Positions 37,417 to 45,075 of a stretch of 64,000 nucleotides of DNA are shown one piece after another (position 1 is the stretch's first letter; each line of letters starts with the position of its first letter). The notes under the pieces were generated by a model that was not told the origin of the DNA, made no database searches, and was given only the letters and a program-made list of their open reading frames with translations. The position numbers and the translations under genes were made by a program. Source of the DNA: Mesonia mobilis DSM 19841 (GTDB lineage Bacteria; Bacteroidota; Bacteroidia; Flavobacteriales; Flavobacteriaceae); the NCBI RefSeq assembly GCF_000423405.1, contig NZ_AUHX01000005.1:124001-188000 (forward strand), in the 5' to 3' direction.

Positions 37417-38217
37417 ATGTCACCTATGCAAACTCATTTCTATACCCAGTTACAACTCGGCTCTTCGGAAGCCTTGGCTTATTGGTATGATCGATACCAG
37501 CAGATGCTCTTCTATTTCGGACGGCGCTGGCTGAAGGATCATTTTGTAGTGGAAAACCTAGTACAAGACTGTTTTATCAAGTTGTGGCAGCAGCGGGAGA
37601 CGCTGGAGAGTACGCAACATATTTTCTTTTTTCTACGTTTGGTGATGAAGCGCGGTTGTATTTCGCACTTTACCCAAGCCCAGCAACAGTTTAACCGAAG
37701 CCTTCACCGCTTGGAGCAGTACGAGAATTATAACGATTACTTACTCCAAGACGATCGATCGATGCACGAGGAACACCTCGCGAAGCATGCTGCGCAGCAA
37801 CACGCCTTTGAACAGGTGCAACAGGTCTTGCCGTTATTGAGTGCCGAGCGGCGGCGGCTGATCGAGCTTTGCCTTCGCTATGGCTTTCGTTACCTCCCCA
37901 TTGCACAAGCACTGGGGAAAGGAATGACGGAAACCGCTAACGAAGTGAAACGTAGCATCGCTGAGCTGCAACGCCTGCTACAGCAAGACCCCAATCTTGA
38001 TTTGGAAGCAGCGCCTGTAACAAAAAGCAAGCCTCGCGAACTTACGCCCGCTCAAGCGAAGGTATTTTCCTTGCGTTGCGAAGAAGCCTACTCTTTTGCC
38101 CGTATTGCGAAAGCCCTAGATTGCTCGCCGCAAGAAGCGCAGCAGGAATTTATGAAGGCCTATCTGTTGCTGCAGCACACGCAGCACACGCAGCACACTC
38201 CATCCCAAAAGCACTAA
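37417..38217 (+). CDS. ECF-type sigma factor with an extra C-terminal HTH, partner of dCas12f-like protein
   Basis: Counting from a possible upstream ATG at 37369, residues 30-100 match sigma region 2 (YQQMLFYFGRRWLKDHFVVE.., then LVQDCFIKLWQQRE), residues about 150-203 region 4 (LSAERRRLIELCLR, RYLPIAQALGKGM), and residues 222-268 a second HTH of the same type (LTPAQAKVFSLRCEEAYSFARIAKAL). I prefer ATG 37417 (266 residues) or 37426, because family members begin near QTHFYTQLQ. No anti-sigma gene is adjacent. Instead the Cas12f-like gene starts 1 base after the stop, implying one transcript and probably one complex. Codon use is visibly richer in G/C than the neighbours. The tail has a 9-nt repeat encoding QHT. 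Confidence 0.85.
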   Translation: MSPMQTHFYTQLQLGSSEALAYWYDRYQQMLFYFGRRWLKDHFVVENLVQDCFIKLWQQRETLESTQHIFFFLRLVMKRGCISHFTQAQQQFNRSLHRLEQYENYNDYLLQDDRSMHEEHLAKHAAQQHAFEQVQQVLPLLSAERRRLIELCLRYGFRYLPIAQALGKGMTETANEVKRSIAELQRLLQQDPNLDLEAAPVTKSKPRELTPAQAKVFSLRCEEAYSFARIAKALDCSPQEAQQEFMKAYLLLQHTQHTQHTPSQKH

Positions 38218-38218
38218 G

Positions 38219-39316
38219 ATGAAGAAGAAGACGATGAAACTTACACGAAAAATTCAGCTAGTGGGCGATTTGCCAACGGCAGAAGAGCGCCAGGCAGAGA
38301 TCGGAAAGCTGTACCACTGGCAGACCTGCTGTTACCGAACGGCGAACCTGATGGTCTCGCACCTGTATGCGCAGGAAATGATGGAAGATTTTTTCTATTT
38401 GAGCGAAGGCACCCGGGTGAAGTTATGGGATGAGCGTAAAGATCCTGCCGGGATTTTTATTACCTCGCGGATGAATACAATTTATCAGGTGGCTTCCCGC
38501 CGCTTTAAAGGTGAGATGCCTACCAATATTATCTCTTGCCTGAAAGGAAGCCTGTATAGTGAGTTTACCAAATCTCGAGCGGCCTACCGACTCGGGGAAC
38601 GCTCACTGCCTAATTTTAGGAAGGATATGCCTTTTCCCTTTAGTCGGGAAGAGCTGCGCCAATTTGCCTATGTGCCTGCACAAAAAGCTTTTTGTTTTAG
38701 GCTGTTTGGGATTCCGCTCAAGACCTATTTGGGTAGGGATTTTAGTGATAAACGTCGGCTACTGCAACAGCTAGCCCAAGGGGAACTCCCTCTTTGTACG
38801 TCTAAACTTCAGCTGAAAAACAAAAAGATCTATTGGCTGCCTGTTTTTGAATTGGAAAAAACTAGCCCTCCTCTACAACCGGGAGTGGTGGCTGAGGCTT
38901 CGTTCTCGTTAGCATACCCACTGGTGGTGAAGGTGGGTAAACACCGATTAACGATTGGAACGAAGGAAGAATTTTTATACCGACGCCTAGCGATACAAGC
39001 GGCACGAAAGCGTGCGCAGCAAGGGGTTACCTATGCAAAATCGGGAAAAGGGCGCCGACGGAAACTGAAAGCGGTTGCCAAATTAAAGGAAACGGAACGG
39101 AATTATGTGCGCTCTCGCCTACACCTGTACAGCCGGCGTTTGATTGATTTTTGCCTCAAGCACCAGGCGGGTACTTTGCTACTGCTAGAGCAAGCGGATA
39201 AAATTGGGATCGCTAAGCAGGAGGAGTTTGTGCTTCGGAATTGGAGCTATGATGAATTGCTGACGTTGATCCAATATAAGGCTGCGAAAGCGGGGATTGA
39301 GGTGGTGGTTGGGTAG
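38219..39316 (+). CDS. Nuclease-dead Cas12f/TnpB-like protein (dCas12f)
   Basis: A 365-residue protein with a Cas12f-like layout: an N-terminal helical/REC-WED part (about 8-215, with LYHWQTCCYRTANLM and SRMNTIYQVASRRFKG), then a RuvC-like half. The RuvC-I strand reads AEASFSLAYPLVV: Ser228 stands where GVDLG-type proteins have the catalytic Asp. The bridge region KSGKGRRRKLKAVAKLKETE and RuvC-II (GTLLLLEQ, Glu324 kept) follow, then NWSYDELLTLIQYKA. The chain ends at AGIEVVVG, before the zinc finger and last catalytic Asp. It should bind guide RNA and DNA without cutting. Coupled to the sigma gene, it fits the recently reported dCas12f-sigma RNA-guided transcription systems. A later ATG at 38234 is an alternative start. 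Confidence 0.85.
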   Translation: MKKKTMKLTRKIQLVGDLPTAEERQAEIGKLYHWQTCCYRTANLMVSHLYAQEMMEDFFYLSEGTRVKLWDERKDPAGIFITSRMNTIYQVASRRFKGEMPTNIISCLKGSLYSEFTKSRAAYRLGERSLPNFRKDMPFPFSREELRQFAYVPAQKAFCFRLFGIPLKTYLGRDFSDKRRLLQQLAQGELPLCTSKLQLKNKKIYWLPVFELEKTSPPLQPGVVAEASFSLAYPLVVKVGKHRLTIGTKEEFLYRRLAIQAARKRAQQGVTYAKSGKGRRRKLKAVAKLKETERNYVRSRLHLYSRRLIDFCLKHQAGTLLLLEQADKIGIAKQEEFVLRNWSYDELLTLIQYKAAKAGIEVVVG

Positions 39317-39690
39317 GTTTTAGGTGGTGGGTTTTAGGTGGTAGGAAATGGGGAGTTTTTAGAGGTTAGACTTTTTGGTGGGGAGTTGGGAGTGTTCAGT
39401 AAGCAGTGTTTAGTAGGCAGTGGTGAGGGTGTAGATTGTAGTGTGTATACTGTAGGTTGTAAAGGTTGGGAATGTTTCCTTCGACAGGCTCAGGATGACT
39501 TTTAGAGTATAGAATATAGAGGTTAGAGCATAGACTTTTTTAGGGAGAAGTTGATCCTTCGGCAGGCTCAGGATGACAGTGGTCAGTTTTTAGTTGAGGG
39601 GTTGTAGATTGTAGCATGTATACTGTAGAAGTGAGAAGTGCAGGATGCGGTGCTGAAGCAAGTTGAGCATGACGGTTGGTATTCAGAAGT
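39317..39690. repeat. Right repeat block, first part
   Basis: Directly after the dCas12f stop: G-rich degenerate heptamers (TTAGGTGGT, TTGTAGA, CAGTAGG words) and hairpin elements of the CCTTCG..GCTCAGGATGAC type near 39478 and 39552, then GGTGCTGAAGCAAGTTGAGCATGAC-like at about 39650. No gene seen. If the guide RNA were encoded next to dCas12f it would have to lie in or beyond this low-complexity DNA. Confidence 0.75.
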
Positions 39691-39699
39691 TGAATTTTG

Positions 39700-39877
39700 A
39701 ATAACATCCGGCCTATCGAAGATGAGTCGTTAAATTTGAAGTGAAAATACCGTAAAATTTCAGGCTGTTTGAGCGATAGCGAGTTCCTGAAATTTAGGTG
39801 TCGAACGATAAATTTAGAGGAAGCTTCGTAAGCCTAGACTTTTGTTTCTTTTGGGCGATGCAAAAGAAAAGAACATG
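39700..39877. repeat. Structured intergenic element, possibly a dispersed repeat
   Basis: Non-simple sequence between the low-complexity blocks. It contains a 10-bp inverted repeat AAATTTCAGG / CCTGAAATTT around a 21-base loop (about 39756-39797), a partial repeat of TCG(T/A)TAAATTT on both sides, and a hairpin TTTCTTTTG / CAAAAGAAA near 39846-39872. I recall similar sequence as a dispersed element in other Flavobacteriaceae but cannot confirm it here. No coding frame. Confidence 0.55.
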
Positions 39878-39883
39878 AATTGA

Positions 39884-40180
39884 AGTTGAAATTGAAGTTG
39901 AAGTCGAAATTGAAACTGAAACTGAGAGATTCCTCCTTGCGTCGGAATGACAGCTTGTAGTGGGGAGATTTTAGAGGTGAGTGGTGAGGTTGTAGAGTAT
40001 AAATTGTAGATTGTAGACTGTAGAAGTTGGGAGATGATCCTTCGGCAGGCTCAGGAATTGGCGGTGTTCAGTGCTCAGTAGGCAGTTTATTATAGTAGGA
40101 TGAGATGCTGAAGCGAGTTCAGCTTGACTGCCCTTCGACAAGCTCAGGGTGAAATTTGGGATTTGGAAGTTTATATAAAA
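39884..40180. repeat. Right copy of the island-flanking repeat
   Basis: Degenerate GAAGTT/GAAATT hexamers (39884-39925), GAGATTCC..GGAATGACAG (about 39926-39954) and the following TTGTAG heptamers match 19636-19806 closely and in the same orientation, up to the hairpin near 40037. The following words TTGGCGGTGTTCAGTG and TCAGTAGGCAG match 19519-19548. A GAGATGCTGAA..TTCAGCTTGAC hairpin is at 40102-40130. Confidence 0.8.
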
Positions 40181-40270
40181 AACGAGGGTGCTTGCACACC
40201 CGTAAGGTGAGGTCTTTGTTGCACTCACTAAGTGAGCTTTGCTCATCTGCAACGCGCGGGTACACTTATG
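40181..40270 (+). ncRNA. Candidate structured RNA downstream of dCas12f
   Basis: A compact fold can be drawn on the plus strand: hairpin GGGTG/CACCC (40186-40201); outer stem CGTAAG-G-TG (40201-40209) with CACTTATG (40263-40270), one bulge and one G-U; inner stem GTTGCA/TGCAAC (40218-40253); and hairpin TGAGC/GCTCA (40233-40245). It is GC-richer than its surroundings and has no coding frame. It could be a guide-RNA scaffold or an unrelated dispersed element; the strand is not certain. Confidence 0.35.
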
Positions 40271-40289
40271 AGAGGTATTTGAGGATGCG

Positions 40290-40640
40290 GGTTTGCCCTT
40301 CGACAAGCTCAGGGTGACAATTTAGAGAATAGAAGTTAGAGGTTAGAGCATAGACTTTTTTAGGGGGAAGTTGGGAGTTGGGAGTTTTTAGAGGTGAGTG
40401 GTGAGGTTGTAGTGTTCAGTAGGCATTGTTCTGTAAGGAGTGTTCGGTAGGCAATTTTCAGTTGAGGGTTTATAGATTGTAGCATGTATACTGTAGAAGC
40501 GGGAAGTGCAGGATGAGATGCTGAATCAAGTTCAGCATGACGGTAAGGGTTATGCCCTTCGGCGGGCTCAGGATGACAATTTAGAGCATAGAATATAGAG
40601 ACTAGAACCTAGACTTTTTGACATCCACCCCGCCTTATCG
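40290..40640. repeat. Right repeat block, last part
   Basis: More degenerate heptamers (TTGTAG, CAGTAGG, TTAGAGG words) with hairpin elements near 40297 and 40555 (CCTTCG..GCTCAGG type) and at 40512-40543 (GAGATGCTGAA, TCAAG, TTCAGCATGAC). It ends shortly before acpH. No gene seen. Confidence 0.8.
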
Positions 40641-40751
40641 GGCCCCCTCCTTCGAAAGGATGGGAGCTTTTTGAGGAAGTTGAAGTCGAATTCTAAACTT
40701 TTACTTCTCCCCTTCTTGTACAAACTTATTATTCAACGTACTTTAGAGGTT

Positions 40752-41345
40752 ATGAATTACCTTGCCCATATTTACCTCTCGGGGGATGATCTCCCTTTAT
40801 TAAAAATTGGAAATTTTGCTGCCGATTCGATTAAAGGGAAAGCTTATAAAAAATTTCCGCAGACCCTACAGCAGGGAATTTTACTGCATCGTGAGATCGA
40901 TACTTTTACCGATACACACCCGATTGTTTTTGAAAGTAAACATCGTCTCTTCAAAAAATACCGGCATTATTCTTCGGTGATCGTCGATATGTTTTACGAT
41001 CATTTTTTAGCTAAAAACTGGCAAGACTACCACTCTACCCAACTTCCCGTTTATGTGGAAGATTTTTATTTACTGCTGAAGTATAATTTTGAACTTCTCC
41101 CGAAACGGGTTCAGAATTTTTATCCGTATATGGTGAGTGACAATTGGTTATTAAGTTATGCCGATCTAGATGGACTTCATAAAATTCTTAGCCAAATGAG
41201 CAGTCGTGTTCGTGGCAAAGTAAAGTTACAAGATGCGATTGTAGAATTAGAGCAGTATTATGAAGATTTTGAACAGGAGTTCGTTACTTTTTTTAAAGAA
41301 CTTGAAGCTTTTGCTGCACAGAAGAAAAAAGAGCTGCTAATTTAA
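40752..41345 (+). CDS. acpH: Acyl-carrier-protein phosphodiesterase (AcpH / DUF479)
   Basis: Removes phosphopantetheine from acyl carrier protein. The start is set at ATG 40752 because the protein family begins MNYLAHIYLSG; an upstream in-frame ATG at 40671 would translate repeat DNA. The 197-residue product has the conserved GNFAADSIKG, LHREIDTFTDTHP and VDMFYDHFLA, which carry the HD-like metal ligands. It marks the return to core genes after the accessory region. Confidence 0.9.
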   Translation: MNYLAHIYLSGDDLPLLKIGNFAADSIKGKAYKKFPQTLQQGILLHREIDTFTDTHPIVFESKHRLFKKYRHYSSVIVDMFYDHFLAKNWQDYHSTQLPVYVEDFYLLLKYNFELLPKRVQNFYPYMVSDNWLLSYADLDGLHKILSQMSSRVRGKVKLQDAIVELEQYYEDFEQEFVTFFKELEAFAAQKKKELLI

Positions 41346-41449
41346 CTTTACTTTTCACTTTCTATTTCCGGTTAATTTTACCAAAGCTTTAAGAGAGGTT
41401 CTTTCTTAATTTCAAGACTTTGAGTAACTTCGCAATCTTGCAGAAAATT

Positions 41450-44281
41450 ATGGCAAATTTCGACGAAAACATAGAAGTACTGGGTGCCCGTGTGCACAAC
41501 CTAAAAGATATAGATGTTACCATTCCCAGAGAAAAATTAGTAGTGATTACCGGGCTTTCGGGCTCCGGAAAGTCTTCTTTGGCGTTTGATACGATTTATG
41601 CGGAAGGGCAACGCCGCTATATAGAAACTTTTTCCGCTTACGCTCGTCAATTTTTAGGCGGTTTAGAACGGCCCGATGTCGATAAGATCGATGGGCTTTC
41701 TCCCGTCATTGCGATTGAGCAAAAAACGACGAGTAAAAGTCCGCGTAGTACCGTGGGAACGATTACCGAAGTGTATGACTTTTTGCGTCTTCTGTTTGCG
41801 CGCGCCAGCGATGCTTACAGCTATAAGACGGGAGAGAAAATGGTAAGCTATAGCGATGAGCAGATAAAAGACCTCATCAAAAAAGATTTTACCGGTAAAC
41901 GTATCAATATTCTTTCTCCGGTGATCCGCTCCCGAAAAGGTCATTACCGCGAGTTATTCGAGCAAATTGCCAAGCAAGGTTTCTTAAAAGTAAGAACCGA
42001 TGGTGAAGTGCGTGATATCGAAAAGGGAATGAAACTCGATCGTTACAAAACACACGATATTGAGATCGTGATCGACCGAATGAAGGTGAGCGATGACGAA
42101 AAAATCGACAAACGCTTATCGCAAAGCATCAATACCGCGATGAATCAAGGAGATAATGTGTTGATGATTCTTGATCAAGATTCTGAGGAGATTCGGTATT
42201 TTAGTAGGAATTTAATGTGCCCTACCAGCGGAATTTCTTACCCAAATCCTGAACCTAATAATTTCTCATTTAATTCACCTAAAGGCGCTTGCCCAAAATG
42301 TAATGGGATTGGCTCTTTGTATGAGGTGAATTTGAAAAAAATAATTCCTGACGATACGAAATCGATCAAAAATGGTGGTTTAGAACCTCACGGCGCACAA
42401 AAGAAAAACTGGGCGTTTAAACAGATGGAATTGATTGCACAACGTTTCGACTTTAAACTTTCAGACCCGATCAAAGACATCCCGAAAGAAGGATTAGAGA
42501 TGATCTTGCACGGCGGAAAGGAAAAATTCAACATTCAATCGAAAGAATTGGGCGTGACCCGTTCTTACAAAATCGATTTTGAAGGAGTCGCTACGTTTAT
42601 CGAAAACACCTATAACAACAACGATTCTTCTTCGTTAAAACGTTGGGCAAAAGCCTATATGGATAAGGTAAAATGCCCGACCTGTGAAGGCAGCCGATTA
42701 CAAAAAGAATCGCTTTACTTTAAAGTTAACGAGCAAAATATTGCCGAGTTAGCAGAAAAAGATATTCTCGAACTTACCGATTGGTTTGAAAAACTTCCGA
42801 AGAAACTCAGCAAAAACCAGTGGAAGATCGCTGAAGAAATCGTAAAAGAAATTACCACTCGCCTACAGTTTCTAGTGGATGTAGGCTTGACTTATTTATC
42901 GCTGAATCGCGGTTCTAAATCACTTTCGGGAGGAGAAGCGCAACGTATTCGATTGGCGACCCAAATTGGTTCTCAATTGGTGGGTGTGCTTTATATTTTA
43001 GATGAACCGAGTATTGGATTGCATCAGCGTGATAATGAGAAACTGATCAATTCTCTAGAATCTTTACGTGATGTAGGGAATTCTGTGATTGTGGTGGAAC
43101 ACGATAAAGATATGATCGAACGTGCCGATCACGTGATCGATATTGGTCCGTTTGCCGGTAAACATGGTGGTGAAATTATTAGTGAAGGAACACCGGAAGA
43201 AATCAAAAAACACGACACCTTAACCGCTTCTTACTTAAATGGAAAGAAAGAAATTAAAGTCCCCGAGCAACGACGCGAAGGCAACGGAAAGTTTATCGAA
43301 CTAAAAGGTGCTACAGGAAATAATTTAAAGAATGTTTCGGTGAAATTTCCGTTAGGAAAAATGATCTTGGTGACCGGCGTTTCCGGTAGTGGAAAATCTA
43401 CGTTGATCAACGAAACCCTCTACCCGATCATGAACGCGCATTATTTTAATGGCGTAAAAGAACCGATGCCTTACAAAAGCATTAAAGGTTTAGATCATTG
43501 CGATAAAGTGATCGATATTAACCAATCACCTATCGGAAGAACGCCACGTTCTAACCCGGCTACGTATACCGGCGTATTTTCTGAGATTCGAAACTTGTTT
43601 GCTAAAACTGCCGAAGCCCAAATTAGAGGCTATAAACCGGGAAGGTTTAGTTTCAACGTAAAAGGCGGAAGATGTGAAACCTGTAAAGGTGGCGGACTTC
43701 GAGTAATCGAAATGAACTTTTTACCCGACGTTTATGTGGAGTGTGAAACATGCCAGGGTAAACGCTTTAATCGAGAAACCTTAGAAATTCGCTATAAAGG
43801 TAAATCGATTAGCGATGTGTTAGAGATGACGATAGATGAAGCGACCGAGTTTTTTGAACCGATTCCAAAGATTTATCGTAAGTTAAAAACCATTCAAGAT
43901 GTGGGACTGGGTTATATTACGCTTGGGCAACAAAGCACTACACTTTCGGGAGGTGAGGCGCAACGCATAAAATTAGCCACCGAACTTTCTAAACGCGATA
44001 CCGGAAATACGTTCTATATTTTAGATGAACCTACCACTGGACTTCATTTTGAAGATATTCGTGTCTTGATGGAAGTCTTGAATAAATTAGCCGATAAAGG
44101 CAATACGGTTTTAATTATCGAGCATAATTTAGATGTGATCAAACTTGCCGATCATATTATCGACATTGGTTACGAAGGTGGTAAAAATGGTGGTCAAGTG
44201 ATCACTAAAGGGACTCCGGAAGAAGTAGCTAAACACAAAAAAAGTTTTACGGCTAAGTTTTTAAGAAAAGAACTAAATTAG
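41450..44281 (+). CDS. uvrA: Excinuclease ABC subunit A
   Basis: Damage-recognition ATPase of nucleotide excision repair. Start taken at ATG 41450 (943 residues) since the conserved sequence begins [14 protein letters not shown]; a TTG ten codons earlier is unlikely. Two ABC modules: Walker [10 protein letters not shown] and GVSGSGKST, two LSGGEAQR signatures, and a C-terminal zinc module CETCKGGG / CETCQGKR. The first zinc site reads CPTSG..CPKCNG rather than CxxC..CxxC, a variant I associate with this phylum. The LOG-family gene follows after 21 bases. Confidence 0.97.
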   Translation: MANFDENIEVLGARVHNLKDIDVTIPREKLVVITGLSGSGKSSLAFDTIYAEGQRRYIETFSAYARQFLGGLERPDVDKIDGLSPVIAIEQKTTSKSPRSTVGTITEVYDFLRLLFARASDAYSYKTGEKMVSYSDEQIKDLIKKDFTGKRINILSPVIRSRKGHYRELFEQIAKQGFLKVRTDGEVRDIEKGMKLDRYKTHDIEIVIDRMKVSDDEKIDKRLSQSINTAMNQGDNVLMILDQDSEEIRYFSRNLMCPTSGISYPNPEPNNFSFNSPKGACPKCNGIGSLYEVNLKKIIPDDTKSIKNGGLEPHGAQKKNWAFKQMELIAQRFDFKLSDPIKDIPKEGLEMILHGGKEKFNIQSKELGVTRSYKIDFEGVATFIENTYNNNDSSSLKRWAKAYMDKVKCPTCEGSRLQKESLYFKVNEQNIAELAEKDILELTDWFEKLPKKLSKNQWKIAEEIVKEITTRLQFLVDVGLTYLSLNRGSKSLSGGEAQRIRLATQIGSQLVGVLYILDEPSIGLHQRDNEKLINSLESLRDVGNSVIVVEHDKDMIERADHVIDIGPFAGKHGGEIISEGTPEEIKKHDTLTASYLNGKKEIKVPEQRREGNGKFIELKGATGNNLKNVSVKFPLGKMILVTGVSGSGKSTLINETLYPIMNAHYFNGVKEPMPYKSIKGLDHCDKVIDINQSPIGRTPRSNPATYTGVFSEIRNLFAKTAEAQIRGYKPGRFSFNVKGGRCETCKGGGLRVIEMNFLPDVYVECETCQGKRFNRETLEIRYKGKSISDVLEMTIDEATEFFEPIPKIYRKLKTIQDVGLGYITLGQQSTTLSGGEAQRIKLATELSKRDTGNTFYILDEPTTGLHFEDIRVLMEVLNKLADKGNTVLIIEHNLDVIKLADHIIDIGYEGGKNGGQVITKGTPEEVAKHKKSFTAKFLRKELN

Positions 44282-44302
44282 CCACCCTTAAAATTTTAAA
44301 CT

Positions 44303-44998
44303 ATGAGTACATTAAGAAATAGCAATCATAAAAGCTGGAACGAGATAAAAATTAACGATAGCTGGGCGCTCTTCAAAATTATGAGCGAATTTGTGCACGG
44401 TTACGAACGTATGAGTGCCATTGGGCCTTGTGTTTCTATCTTTGGTTCAGCAAGAACAAATCCTGAACATAAATATTATAAACTAGCTACAGAGGTTGCT
44501 GAAAAAATTGTTGAACACGGTTACGGAGTAATTACTGGCGGCGGTCCCGGGATTATGGAAGCCGGTAATAAAGGAGCGCATTTAGCCGGCGGAACTTCGG
44601 TAGGCTTAAATATCGATCTTCCTTTTGAGCAACACGACAACCCGTATATCGATAAAGACAAAAGCTTAGACTTTGATTACTTTTTTGTTCGTAAAGTGAT
44701 GTTTGTAAAATATTCTCAAGGTTTTGTAGTAATGCCAGGAGGTTTTGGAACTTTAGATGAATTGTTTGAAGCGATTACCTTAATACAAACCCATAAGATC
44801 GACAAATTCCCAATTATCTTGGTAGGTCACGAATTTTGGGATGGGTTATTAGATTGGGTAAAAACTACATTATTAGACAGTTTTAAAAACATTAGTGCTG
44901 GCGATATGGATTTGGTACAAGTTGTAGATTCTGCAGATGAAGTGATCGATATTCTTAATAAGTTCTATAACCAATATAACTTAAGTCCGAACTTTTAA
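44303..44998 (+). CDS. LOG-family Rossmann protein (TIGR00730-like)
   Basis: A 231-residue lysine-decarboxylase-like fold protein with VITGGGPGIMEAGNKGA and PGGFGTLDELFE, the nucleotide-binding and catalytic signatures of the LOG family. Members release the base from nucleoside monophosphates; the substrate in this organism is unknown. Close behind uvrA, so possibly cotranscribed. Confidence 0.93.
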   Translation: MSTLRNSNHKSWNEIKINDSWALFKIMSEFVHGYERMSAIGPCVSIFGSARTNPEHKYYKLATEVAEKIVEHGYGVITGGGPGIMEAGNKGAHLAGGTSVGLNIDLPFEQHDNPYIDKDKSLDFDYFFVRKVMFVKYSQGFVVMPGGFGTLDELFEAITLIQTHKIDKFPIILVGHEFWDGLLDWVKTTLLDSFKNISAGDMDLVQVVDSADEVIDILNKFYNQYNLSPNF

Positions 44999-45075
44999 TT
45001 TATACAATACAAATCAAAAAAAACGTTATATAATTACTGCCCAACCCCATATTCTAAATTAAAATTTAAAGTAGA

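Noticed and set aside
38219-39316. Read as an ordinary IS605/IS607 transposon TnpB gene
   Set aside because: No TnpA or serine resolvase gene, no transposon ends, no C-terminal zinc finger or last catalytic Asp, Ser in place of the first Asp, and a coupled sigma factor gene; a mobile nuclease does not fit.
39971-40306. Minus-strand open frame of 111 codons in the right repeat block
   Set aside because: Made of the same repeat words as the left-block frame; no independent evidence for coding.
39317-40640. Possible CRISPR array in the right repeat block
   Set aside because: Repeats are degenerate 6-, 7- and about 25-base words at irregular spacing; no constant repeat of 25-45 bases with equal-length unique spacers.
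40671-40751. Upstream start for acpH at 40671
   Set aside because: The added 27 codons run through hexamer repeat DNA, and the conserved family start is MNYLAHIYL at 40752.
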